The notes beneath the pieces were generated by a model. The model did not search any database and was not told the origin of the DNA. It saw nothing but the letters and a program-made list of their open reading frames with translations. Made by a program: the position numbers and the translations under genes. A stretch of DNA of 64,000 bases from Rhodocollybia butyracea (Eukaryota > Basidiomycota > Agaricomycetes > Agaricales > Omphalotaceae): NCBI GenBank assembly GCA_015501585.1, contig JADNRY010000081.1, positions 1 to 64,000 on the forward strand, read 5' to 3'. Within the stretch, counting starts at the first letter, position 1; each line of letters begins with the position of its first letter. This document shows positions 10,664 to 20,989 of this stretch, piece by piece.

Positions 10664-11137
10664 ACACATCTGCTTACCTAATCACCTTCCCACGACCATA
10701 TTCCATCTCTAAACTATGTACTTTTATAGTAATCTTTTGTTACCATGTTGATATCTGCTCTAGTTTACTTTTTGGCTTTCATTTGTTCAGTTTGCAAGAT
10801 ATTTTCTCAGTTTGAGTGGTGACTGTTGAAAATATCTATGCGCGCACAATTGTGGACACCCATTTTCACGCCTCATGCGTTTCAGTACAAATAGAACCAA
10901 ACAAATACCTATTCCTTACATAGTTAGAAAGAGTCCAAATCAATATTCACATATCTTTGATTCAGTTCATTGTTTGCTGTCTATTGGAGTACTGAGGAAC
11001 TATAAGGCTATTAGTACAACACTATAGTTGTTATACTGAGCATAACAACGCTGTACTAAGACGGGTATCACACTGCTTGGGTTAGCTGAAGGGCGCTCCA
11101 GTGTGTTTAACTTCAACAAGTGCAGTTTCCTCCAACA
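10641..11137 (+). mobile_element. Copia-1 3' LTR
   Basis: A 497-bp sequence TGTTGAGTGT...TCCTCCAACA preceded by the purine tract CAGGGGGTTG. A solo copy with a clean 5-bp target duplication at 22036-22531 fixes the boundaries. The 5' LTR is missing, because the upstream part of this element was lost at the fusion with the DIRS remnant. The LTR abuts a truncated family-1 LTR at 11138, suggesting Copia-1 inserted into that LTR. Confidence 0.9.
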
Positions 11138-11318
11138 TATAAGGCATTACATGGATATCATTTGATCCAACCCCCTAGGTTGATTATATAGACAAGGGCA
11201 TTTACACATAACACATACATCTCACCATTGTAGGGTGTCAGGATTGATTATTAATCCCAACACACTCCCGCAATCTGACACACTTATGTAACCTATTCTC
11301 CCGCACCATAGCGCTTCG

Positions 11319-11330
11319 GGGCCCATAACC
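11319..11330 (-). promoter_or_regulatory. Primer-binding site of the TRIM (half initiator-tRNA type)
   Basis: GGTTATGGGCCC directly after the 5' LTR. It is complementary to GGGCCCATAACC, the anticodon loop region of a eukaryotic initiator methionine tRNA. Drosophila copia is known to prime from such an internally cut initiator tRNA. The same 12 bases follow the 5' LTR of the Copia element at 37437-37858. Confidence 0.75.
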
Positions 11331-11355
11331 TGTTAAAGTCATGATTTATACAAAG

Positions 11356-11430
11356 TGTCCAGACTGGGAATTGAACCCAGGACCTTCTGGTGAAATCCCA
11401 AGATGCTCTAACCAACTGAGCTATCTGGCC
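11356..11430 (-). tRNA. tRNA-like sequence inside the TRIM 5' LTR
   Basis: The best-preserved family-1 copy. Acceptor GGCCAGA/TCTGGAC has one mismatch, D-arm GCTC/GAGC is intact, and the T-arm CTGGG-TTCAATT-CCCAG pairs perfectly. A and B boxes are present. The anticodon stem-loop is still irregular, so decoding function is unlikely. It may serve as an internal Pol III promoter. Confidence 0.5.
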
Positions 11431-11619
11431 ATGGTTACAACTACTTGGTATCTCATCAATGTAGTGACAGAGGTGCCCTAGTGTCCTCAACCATTATAAG
11501 GCATTACATGGATATCATTTGATCCAACCCCCTAGGTTGATTATATAGACAAGGGCATTTACACATAACACATACATCTCACCATTGTAGGGTGTCAGGA
11601 TTGATTATTAATCCCAACA

Positions 11620-11792
11620 AGCAGTAAGTGTTCTATCACTATATACACTCAACACAACCCCCTGATTGAACACTTTTGCAATCTAGCACAAGTCAATCAC
11701 TAACACAACCCCCCAACATAGTATTTCCTTCAACTAGGAAGGTTTGGTTTCACAAGTCCAATCAAAGATCAGAACTTTTCCACCTTTGGTTT
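11620..11792 (-). mobile_element. Fragment of a Copia-1-like 3' end, inverted
   Basis: The reverse complement matches the end of the Copia-1 RNase H region (ACCAAAGGTGGAAAAG), its stop, the G-rich tract and the beginning of the LTR (TGTTGAGTGTATATAGTG), with divergence. The TRIM sits directly on its LTR side, so the TRIM probably inserted into this older Copia LTR. Confidence 0.8.
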
Positions 11793-11848
11793 TGTTGGGA
11801 TTAATAATCAATCCTGACACCCTACAATGGTGAGATGTATGTGTTATG
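11793..11848 (+). repeat. 5' fragment of a family-1 LTR
   Basis: The first 56 bp of the family-1 LTR (TGTTGGGATTAATAATC... to GTGTTATG), then sequence unrelated to the LTR. A truncated remnant. Confidence 0.85.
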
Positions 11849-12644
11849 CCGTAAACAAGTGTACATAGCTTCAGCTAGCAAAAATCCTTAGTTCTCCAAG
11901 TAATGGAAAAAGACTAAAATTGAGTTATACCTAATAGAAACAATGAATAACAAAAACTAATATAAGTCAGTAAGGGATATACATTGTGAATAGGAAAGAA
12001 ACTCACTCCTTAGCTCTCCAAGTAATTAAGGAGTGTGAGACACAAGTAAGTGAACTATAAGTACTGAAACACATGAGGGGAACAATCACCAGAGAAGGAA
12101 TAGTAATTCTACAGAGGGGTGTCCAGTTTTCACGAGGAAGTTTGGTGGTAGAGCCTGCATTCCCAAAGAGGTATATGCATGGATAGACATTAATGTTAGC
12201 TAGCTTTGTGCTTCACTAGAATTGGACCTTCTTTTGTACCACAGGAGGAGTTGTGCTGGTTGTGAAGGATGAGGGAACCATTGTTTGGAAGGGCCTTCAT
12301 TTATGATGTGGTCCTGGAAGACAATATTCCAGCCTTCTTCATGAATGGGTGAATAAAAAAGTGGGAACACATGAGAGGAAAGAGCAAAAGTTTTACTGAT
12401 TGGCACTTATTGTTGTCAAGTCAGTTTGAATGGCCCAAATGATAAGGCTCAAATTGAGTTCAATTTCTTGTAGAATCAAGCTTCTTATCAGATTCAAAAT
12501 TTAATTAAAGCATTGTTGAGCAATCAACCCTTTGCGTATACTAGTATAAGTTGGGTTCAAGTTAGATTTGTACAATTACCACTAGTTACAAGTGCTTATA
12601 AGTAACGCTAAATGTTAAACATGATCAACTTTGTAGTCTTCTCT
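11849..12644. other. No recognisable gene
   Basis: AT-rich sequence with only short frames. Nothing matches a known element here. It ends where similarity to the DIRS-associated repeat begins. Confidence 0.45.
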
Positions 12645-14370
12645 GTCCTACAACTCCCTCTATTAATGATTTAATAGGCAAAAAAGCGAAATTTATGCAT
12701 AAATCTACAGATATCAATTATTACCCACTCCCCTAGGGCATTATAAAGTACTATAGAGTGCTCCAAATGTACCTACCATATCAGGGTATAGTATGCTAGA
12801 AGCCTGGGGCCAACCCCTGCCCTGGATACTTTGATACTTATCCTCTAATTTCGAAAAAATGTGTTTTTGATGGGAAGTTCTAAAGATCAGTAAAGACTGA
12901 TCTCCCAGGGGACATCAAGATGGGTCTGGGACCCAGAAAAGGTAGAGAACATATCAGGGTATCAGGGGATGAAAAGGATCACCCTTATCCATTCCAATCT
13001 GCATATTATATCAAGTAATCTTTAGACTCAACACTTTCCATTGATTTCCTTTTATGGACATACAGCTTTGGCCTCATCCACTAAAAAAGTCAAAGGTCAT
13101 CCAAAAAATATTTTGCAATCCAACCCCAGGCCCTTCCCACCACAGGATTGGCTTCATTTGTGGTGAGCAGCCTATTTTATATATAGAGAAGAGATCTGGA
13201 TGGCTACTAACTACCTCATGGAAAGAGTCCAGCCAGTTTTTGTGTTCAGTTTGGCCATTTCCCAATTAGGTAGGGAAAACAGCTTTGACCTCATCTACTG
13301 CAACAGATTTGTGATTTCTTAATTAAGTAATAAAAAGAGCTTTGGCCTCATCCACTTCAAAAGATTTGTCACTTCTCAATTAGGCAATAAAAACAGCTTT
13401 GACCTCATTTACTGCAAAATTTGTCATTTCCCGATTAAATGATGAAAACAGCTTTGACATCATCCACTGCAAAAGATTTGTTACTTCTTAATTAGGCAAT
13501 GAAAACAGCTTTGACCTCATACACTGCAAAAAGTTTTGGGGTTGCCTAATTAAGAAATAAAAACAGCTTTGACCTCATTAAAATAAAATTGCCTAATATA
13601 GTAATTTATCCAAAATGCCAAATGTGTCTGTGTTAGGGCATGTTCTGAAATATTAGGGCATGACCTAGGATGTTACAGAATGCCCTCCAATGTTAGTTCA
13701 TGACCCCCTTGGGCCTCACTTGTGAAGGTCAAGCCAGAGAGATGGCAAGAACTTTGTCTTAGGAGAAGAAGAATGGGGCTTAAAGATAAGAGAAGATAAC
13801 AGTTGATTTAACTAAGGAATCTAGATATCTCCAAGCACTTAAATACTTGAAATACTCATGAAACTCTAGTTGAAACATGTAATAGAAAGCTATGTATGTA
13901 CAAGTAAAACATGTAAGAACACAAGTGAAACTTGTAAGAAGAAATAACAAATATGTGATACATGTGAGAGGGTGCTGTGCTTATACCTACAAGGGTATAT
14001 CATGACATCACTCTGGCCATGCCCTGGAATATCATCAATATAGCTCCAATAACCAAAAAAAAAATTCCACCTAGGGGATGCCCTAAATGCCCTACCCCCT
14101 AGTGTTGGATTAGGGATTTGTCATTCCAAGCTTGTAATCTTATGTAGGTACAAAACTGTAGTCAGCGGATGCTTCTGCATCTGTTTGTCTCTCTCTTTTG
14201 ACTATCATGGAGAGGACAACCAGAATATACTTGTTGCTGCCTTTTTACCCTCAGGAGCCTATCACAACACCTAGGACATGTCCTGGGATTTGCTTCTAAT
14301 TAGTCAGGGCAATGTAACACTTTTGCAAGTCTAGTAGAAGGAAAAAGTGGTTGACTGAACTGATGTCACA
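12645..14370 (+). repeat. Third copy of the DIRS-associated leader repeat
   Basis: It matches the 2867-4560 arm in order: the CTATTAATGATTTAATAGGC segment, the TATCAGGGGATGAAAAGGATC block (near 12954), the GCTTTGACCTCATC tandem array, and the final CAATGTAACA/GACTGAACTG segment (near 14305-14360). The AGGTCATGACCT cluster is largely replaced by degenerate GGCATGACCTAGG-like sequence. No gag follows, because the DUF6589/RecQ transposon region begins shortly after. Confidence 0.7.
13063..13595 (+). repeat. Tandem array of about 57-bp units with core GCTTTGACCTCATCCACTGC
   Basis: From 13280 on, units repeat about every 57 bp. Each has AGCTTTGACCTCATCCACTGCAA variants followed by a segment like TTTGTCACTTCTTAATTAGG and an A-rich tail. 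Units lie near 13280, 13340, 13395, 13450, 13505 and 13566, with an isolated first unit near 13063. The core is much more conserved than the spacers. Confidence 0.8.
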
Positions 14371-14385
14371 GTACAACCTTTTTGA

Positions 14386-14410
14386 AAATAATAATAATAA
14401 TAATAATAAG
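14386..14410 (+). repeat. (AAT)n microsatellite
   Basis: About eight AAT units between the DIRS-associated repeat and the left flank of the TIR transposon. Confidence 0.95.
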
Positions 14411-14436
14411 CAGTCTAGATAGGGCAGATTGACATG

Positions 14437-14464
14437 GTTACCACCTTATCAATGTCAAGCTTGG
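14437..14464 (+). repeat. Left flanking direct repeat of the TIR transposon
   Basis: Twenty-eight bases containing CTTATCAATGTCAAGCTTGG, repeated with one mismatch at 20378-20405 on the other side of the transposon. Copies lie 35 bp and 16 bp from the element ends, so this is not a simple target duplication. Confidence 0.85.
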
Positions 14465-14499
14465 GATTGACATGGTTACAACCTAGGCCTAAAGCAGTC

Positions 14500-14692
14500 C
14501 CCTCTATGAGGTTGACGTTAAATAAGAAACCTCGATAGAGGGGCCTGGAAACCGGCTCCGGACCGTGGCACAGACTTCTTACGGCCGTTTTAGGAAATAA
14601 CTTTTACCTTCCGTTTTGGGATTTAGAGGTGGGAAATTTGAGCGCCTATTTATCTAGTGATAATTCTCGTTCCGTACTTTCACCACAACGCG
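14500..14692 (+). repeat. Left terminal inverted repeat
   Basis: It matches the reverse complement of 20170-20361 along its length with substitutions. It ends near TTCCGTACTT, just upstream of the DUF6589-like gene start at 14748. Confidence 0.9.
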
Positions 14693-14747
14693 TCTGAACG
14701 CGTCTTCTTACTTCGGAATACAAATAAATCATTCGCATACCACAGTA

Positions 14748-17700
14748 ATGGCCTCAAATGACTTGAAAACATTCTTCTCTCTGCCAAATTATCGGCACAA
14801 TGCTTCAGAACCTGGCACTGATCCTGCCACATTACAACAGGCCATTTTGCAGCCTACTCTGTCATTTCGTCCACCTCCAAAACGGGCTCAAAAAAACAGT
14901 CAACCCGTCAGCTCCAAAACCAGTCTTGTATTTGTTCAAAATTCCTGACTATCCTCGCAAAGATGAGAATTCAACAAGCTCTCAACCTTTCTTTAGGACA
15001 CCCACTACTCCAGGTCCATCAACATCGTTACTGCCATCGTTAGATCTTGATATAGACCAACCTTTCAATCCGCCATCTGTACCTGACAGTCCTCTTGCCG
15101 AGTCTCTCACACAACTCTTTGAAGATAATTTGCAGCCATCTTGTAGTCCGTTCTCGTGCAGTCCTGTGACTCCAAGGCTTGACTTTGAAACTGTGTCAGA
15201 GCCTAGTTCATCGCCTGAATCCATCCTTGTCACACCATCCTCCTCTGTATTCAATTGGAGCACACTTGAATCAGAATCACTATCTTCTGTCCCGCCGCTT
15301 TCACGTAAATCGCGCGCTCCTCGTGTATCAACTCTCTCAAAAGCCCAAGCTGCTCTTGAAGCTCTTGACAAGTTGGGCATATCTGTGTTTGAGCTGATAG
15401 CTACTGTCCTCGATCCCATTCACCCATGCTTTGCAAGCTCCCGAAATGCCTTTTCCCGTCGTGATACAAAGTTGATTCCACGAATCCTTTCACTCATTTT
15501 CGATAACCCTACTGGTAATGAAGCATTTTGTCACTGGCTTCCACCAAACTTTGCACGAGATCAATTTTGCGGCAAAATTTCCGAACAGATGGAAGCTGCT
15601 AAACCGATGTTTTATATGAAAACACGCGACTTCACATTGGAGTTCCTGGAAACTTTTGATCTTCGTGCTGTTTCTGACCTTGCTGCGATTCATCTCCCGG
15701 ACTGGGTGTATGTATTGCAAGCAGCAACGGGATGCTTTGGCTCAGAGTCTGGGAAGAAAATAGCTGCTACCGAAACGGTGAACAAGCCGATACTCTGACC
15801 TGCATTGTCTGATGCTCTTGCGATTTAGGGACGCGCTGTTCTTACTTGCCAGGTAATGAATATGCGATCAGTTCAATGCGCAAAATTGCAGTACATTCTA
15901 GGACTCTCGGCTTGGGCAACGGGAACTTCAAAACAAACCATGGAGATAATGGGCTCCGCTTCGCTTTCTGTGTCGAGTCCAACTGTACTAAAGATCATCA
16001 AGACTGTTGCTGATCAAGCTGTCACTCTTGCTTCCAAGGTCTCGTATGGCCCTCACATGTTCACTTATGACAACATTGATCTATCGAACCCTGAGCACGT
16101 TGAACAGACAAAGGAGGCAATCAGCAAAGTCAGGTCGGGAACTTTTCCTCTTCTGTACAAGCTCTCTTGCGTTTTAAAACGTGAACACATGCTTCTGGAA
16201 CCAATTGTGGAAAATATGCGTAAGGCCATACCATTACAGATTTATGATGTTTGGCCCACTCGAGCTCAACTGGCAGCGTATAAACATCAGAGCATCACAA
16301 ATGTTATCCATGCTCTTGGGCGTCGACTTCCACAGTTTGAATATGTCCTTTCTGATCCAGAACTGCAGCACAAACCTCGTCGCCCTCTTCCTTCAGATCT
16401 CCGCACTGAATTCTTTCCACTTCGTACAACCACATTCGAAGAAAAATCTATCATAGGAAACTTACAGAACCAGGATGATGCATACATTCGACAAATGTGA
16501 CGTGACCCAAACGACCCAGAGCTCTCAAAATGGATTATCCCATCTATCAATGATCAACTCACCAACTCTCGTATTCGCAGCTGTATTATTTCCCGTCAAG
16601 GAGACATGAACAGCTGGCTCCGGCGGTTGGTCTTTGCACTGGGCATTGCTATCTTCCATATGCTCATGAATCTTATCTGGGGACTTCGAACAAAGCACTA
16701 TGGCTCTACCACTGCTCCAGGTAGTCTGGTTTATTTTTTCATTCTCTTGGAAAAGAAACGGCTCGCAAACGACAAACCTGATTTCCATGCGCTGTCATCA
16801 GCACTGCTGCAGATTCTTGATGGTATACTTCTTAGTGGTTGGATCAGGGAGTGCGGATACACATCCTTTACCGAGTTTGCCGAGTCAACGCCCAATGCAG
16901 CGAAGCTCCGGGATATAGCATCTCGTGTCTTGATTAAATACTGCACCTCAATGCCTGACAAGCCAAATGAAGACTCTACCCATCCCGAGCCACCCCAGCC
17001 ACGCAGAAAAAAGGCCGCAAATGCAGAGTCGTTGGAAGAAATCGACAGTCCAGAAAAGCCAGAGGTGACGTCTGATGACAATTGTCATCGTAACATTCGA
17101 CTTCTTGCACGAGATCTACTGGTTGTGGCTGAGATCACTGCTGCAGTCCCTCAGGGTGATTTTGGGCGGATCGAGGACTTGCTCCCTGATTTAGCAGCAA
17201 TGTTTCGAAGTGCAGGTTCAAACAAGTACGCCACTGAAATTATCACACTCCTACACAATCTGAAGTATGTCTGGACACCGGAGTTTGCGTGAGTTCATCT
17301 TGTTCTTATATCATCGTGAAGCTAATTCGTTTCCAGTAATATCATGCGTGACAATCACCTTATCAAGGTATCAAATACCTTCATGGCCGTAGACCTTAAT
17401 ATTGAGCACCATATCGGATACATCAAAGTGAGTGGTTTCAAATTTTCATATGATCTTTAAGGCAAGCCTCACGGACACAGGAGCTATATGCTGAGAAAGG
17501 TATCTATGCCGTATGGGACCACTTGGCGAATATTTCTGCCGCGGTCGTACACACTAATGCATGCAAAAAGAAAGCCAGAAAAATGATGAAGACATCGTAC
17601 CAAAAGAAGAATCATACGGCAGTTGATACGAACAAACTTGTTTGGGAAGTGGTTGAGGCTATCCAGCGAGAAAAGCTCTTGGAGTATAATATTGAGCGGA

Positions 17701-17933
17701 AGACAGATTTTCCAGTCAAGCCAGTTGTGGATTTACAAGTGGATGGGTATACGAAGTTGAAGGCAACCATTACAGGTTTCAACAAACGTACACAAGCTTT
17801 TTGGTCTGGTGAGCAGATACCACCAGAGGAAGACGATGAACTTGCCACGATGCAATGGGCTAGTGAAGCAGATTCAGATGCTATCATTACAGTAGAACAG
17901 TTTTTAGACATACACAATGACGGCGATTTGTAG
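14748..17933 (+). pseudogene. DUF6589-like protein of the TIR transposon
   Basis: The N-terminal 200 residues are Ser/Pro-rich and low-complexity. The middle and C-terminal parts show the fungal DUF6589 pattern as I recall it: a YDNID motif (near 16066), an HMLMNLIWGLRTKHYGST block (16657), a DFHALSSALLQILDG helix and a C-terminal VDLNIEHHIGYIK block. Introns at 17289-17335 and about 17430-17480 are canonical. Damage: a frame change near 14890-14940 (an A7 run), a broken join around 15780-15870, and an in-frame TGA at 16498-16500 after which the same frame continues. The YDN aspartate could be a catalytic acid if this is a transposase, but that is inference. Confidence 0.75.
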
Positions 17934-17942
17934 TACACTAGT

Positions 17943-20156
17943 CTACCTTCTACACTTTTTGGTCACCTGTTCAACTACAGGATATTCGATATCAAATGCG
18001 GTAAGAATTCCAAAAATCTTTCCTGCCCATTCCGTCGCAAAATCCCCATTTGCTTCCTCCCCAACTATTGCAACAATATCTGCTGGAGAACGTAGGTATT
18101 TTGGATGAACCTGACCCAGTTTCTTGATATTAGCATCTGTAATAATAAGAAATTCAGGGAAAAAAGCCGAAACTGGGTCAAGGTCATGCTCTTTCCGTCG
18201 CCATTGAAAGAGTCGAGCCTGAATAGCTTTGTGGTGCCGCTGGATACGTTTTTTCCGACCATCGTTGTCTAACAATTCCTCAGAAGCTTTCGTGACAGCT
18301 GCACGCTTCGCACCGATTGTGTTCTTGCTGTGGGTTGGCTCCACCATAAGGTTACCAGGAAGAAAGTCTTCGAGAAGAAATGGAGGCATGCCTGCAGGAG
18401 CCGGACACCCATCGCAACAGTAATGCGCGAAATCTAAGCCTAGTATATCTGTTAGTACATATACACGTGAAAAAAAAAAAGAACTCATACATGAGGACGA
18501 CGTGTCACCATTATACATGGCGAGAAATTTTCGGACACAGGTGCACTGTATATACTCAATCCCAGAACGTGGAGCACGCTCACGCTTGTTTGAGCCTTTC
18601 TTCAGGAATGTACGTGGTCGGTCAGGGTCAGAAGCAAAAGGAAGGTCTTTGTTTTCGAACTCGTCAAGTTTCACATTTTGAGCCCATTCTTCATATAAGG
18701 TGATATGCACACCTCCAAGCTGTAGTCGGTCGTTACGGCCTCCACGCTGCTGGCCATCGCTTGGATCAACAACCCCGATGTTAGCTGTTAAACGAACGTC
18801 GTGATGGTCAATGCCCTATAGATTTAGATTTAGACTATGAGCCACGGAGAAGTAATATAATGCCTACTACAGATTCACCAGCAGTTGCGCAAAGTATGCG
18901 ACACGATCCGTTTGGGTCATTGAAGCTTTCGTGTGTGATGTCAAGATATTCTGGTGACATTGTACTGTAGTAATGTCGTGAAAAGCCTTTGTTATGAAGA
19001 TGCGGAGGTGCGTGTGCGTTCAAGAATTTGGCGACTCGAAGAGCCAAGGAGTTGCTATCGAAGAAAAGAAGGACTCGAGGCTGATCTTGGGCAGTACCGT
19101 TTTGTGGAAATGGTGATCGAATGAAGCACAGATAATTTTCAAGAACATCAAAGTTTCCTATAACACAATGTCGAGCATAAATGACAGTTGGCCGGTTGAT
19201 TGAGCCGCGGATAAGCCCATATTCAGAACCAAGAAACGAAGCTTCAAGAGTCGCCTTGACATGAGGTGGGCAAGTGGCCGTGAACCCGTGCCAAAGAACC
19301 TCCTTTGGAAGCATGATCTTCAACTCAGAGAATCGACCCCAGGCCACGCGAAAGGGTGTAAGTCCGAATCGTTCCATGCCAGCGTAGTGCACAAAGTGTA
19401 CCTCGTCAACGTTGATGTGAGCTATCCGTTTGCGGAACTGAGGCTCGCGAAGAGTAAGTGAAAAACACGTCCAGTGCCCTTCCGGTGATTTGAATAGTTG
19501 TTCTGCGGTTACAATGAGATGTCAAGATGTAGATAGCTGGGTGGCATTCTTGCGAGTGTCATGAACATACTTCTATCAAGTTAAACAGTTTAGTGATGAC
19601 TAGAACATCAACAGTGATTAAATAAACAGACCCTCCAGTACTGAATATCCCAAGGCGTGTCCTGGTTGATTGAAATAGTTGAAATTCCATACTTCTCAAG
19701 GAATGTTACAACCTATCGTGTTTTTGTAAGTATAAGCTTGTTCAAAATATTATTAGTACGCACCTGAGTGACCTGAAGTCGTTTCAACGGAGACAGAGTG
19801 ATGAAAATGCGGGTAGACGTCGATTTCTCCAACAGCATCAACAAAGCCATGATATGAGTCTTCCCAAAACCTGTGCTTGCAGTGACTAATGTATTCCGTG
19901 ATATCGACTCCAGCGCGGCGTGTAATTGAAGGATTTTCGGTACTTCAGCACCCTTGGTAGTATAGTATACAAGTAAGCACATTCTCAGTGCAGTAATTTG
20001 ACGGTCCATATTCGGAAGAGAGATGATAAACATGAAAGGAATTTGGCCGCGGTTCCCATTCTTAATAACCTTGAGTCGTACGAGTAGTTCTTCAAAATTT
20101 TCATCCCTAATGATGTCGAGAAACTGAAGAAGCGTCTGAGGATATACGAGAGCCAT
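17943..20156 (-). pseudogene. RecQ-like SF2 helicase of the TIR transposon
   Basis: Reading leftwards from ATG at 20156: Walker A TASTGFGKT (about residue 93), an intron near 19712-19760, the segment YGISTISINQDTPWD, then DExH-type NVDEVHFVH (near 19400), GFTATCPP (motif III-like) and a second RecA-like domain with RVLLFFDSNSLA. Motif VI-like QQRGGRND follows near 18740, then a Cys-rich C-terminal region (CTCVRKF, HYCCDGCP). The order and motifs are those of RecQ-family helicases. An in-frame TGA lies at 19522-19524 (between QLSTS and HLIVTAE), so this copy is probably inactive. The role in transposition is unknown. Replicative or end-unwinding functions are possible. Confidence 0.8.
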
Positions 20157-20169
20157 TACAGGCGAAAAA

Positions 20170-20361
20170 GCATTTATAAACGGCGTTGGTGGAAGTACGG
20201 AACGGAAGTAAAGCTTAAGCGCTCAAATTTCCCACCTCTAAATCCCAAAACGGAAGGTCGAAGCCACTGCCTAAAACGATTGTAAGAAGTCTCTGTCACG
20301 GTCCGGAGCCGGTTTCCAGGTCCCTCTATCGAGGATCGCCAATTACCAACCTCATAGAGGG
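20170..20361 (-). repeat. Right terminal inverted repeat
   Basis: The inverted counterpart of 14500-14692. The helicase start codon at 20156 is just inside it. Confidence 0.9.
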
Positions 20362-20377
20362 AACTGTCACAGGTCTA

Positions 20378-20405
20378 GTTACAACCTTATCAATGTCAAG
20401 CTTGG
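20378..20405 (+). repeat. Right flanking direct repeat of the TIR transposon
   Basis: A copy of 14437-14464 with one mismatch. Confidence 0.85.
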
Positions 20406-20980
20406 AGCCCAAGATCTACTGATATAGTCAGATCTACAAACTTTCCATCATTTTCATATTTAACAAATGTTCAGTGGTAACAGCAGCTGCACTAGCAGTA
20501 AGAGCAATGGATGTCTGGAACAACATATAGAGATTAAGAACAAGGACTATGAAAAGGGTGAGTGGAAGAAAACAGCCTGCATGAGCATGAGCAATTTTAA
20601 AAACCAAAGTTTTGAATATTCAAATAGCCGGCTCACCTGAACAAAAACCACAAAATCAGTATAACTATCTGAGGTTGAAAACAAATCAAAATTGAGTCTA
20701 GGGACTCTGTTACGATCATGCCAACTCACTGAGGCTCGGATCACCTTTGGATCATTATGGCCATCATTCCAGCATCATTCCAATTCCTTTCCAATATTTA
20801 TCTCATCTATTCCTTTATCTCTTCATCTTATCTCTTACTTCTGATCTTTGTCTGATATCAGAAGATATTGGCCTCATTTGGACTATTATATCATTGGTCC
20901 TTATTATTTTATGACTCTATTACCATTCAGTTCTATTGTCTTATATTGATATTACTTACTCTGGTCTCCCGCACTCATCT
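20406..20980. other. No recognisable gene
   Basis: AT-rich spacer without coherent coding frames. It ends at the target site of the foldback element. Confidence 0.45.
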
Positions 20981-20989
20981 CCAACTATT

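Larger units (their letters stand above)
11138..11619 (-). mobile_element. TRIM (terminal-repeat retrotransposon in miniature), family 1
   Basis: On the minus strand this reads 5' LTR (11619-11331, 289 bp), a 68-bp internal region (11330-11263), then a 3' LTR (11262-11138) cut off after 125 bp by Copia-1. The 5' LTR ends CTTTAACA and is followed at once by a primer-binding site. The internal region ends in GCGGGAGTG, a short polypurine-like tract, just before the TGTTGGG of the 3' LTR. No coding capacity exists. It must depend on enzymes from an autonomous element. The tRNA-like module lies within the LTR, so every insertion carries it. Confidence 0.85.
14500..20361. mobile_element. Two-gene TIR transposon (DUF6589-like plus RecQ-like helicase)
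   Basis: The ends are inverted repeats of about 190 bp starting CCCTCTATGAGGTTG, with long matching blocks such as GGAAACCGGCTCCGGACCGTG and TTGGGATTTAGAGGTGGGAA. Within each TIR a second, inverted end-like motif (CCTCGATAGAGG) follows about 35 bp in, giving a subterminal palindrome. Inside are two convergent genes whose stops are 10 bp apart and whose starts sit 50-60 bp inside the TIRs, so each TIR probably acts as promoter. I cannot find a clean short target duplication. I do not recognise a named superfamily with this pair of proteins. Confidence 0.85.

Noticed and set aside
15800..15875. A 19-bp intron in the DUF6589 gene
   Set aside because: GTAATG...TCAG is too short to be spliced. 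A frameshift lesion is more likely.
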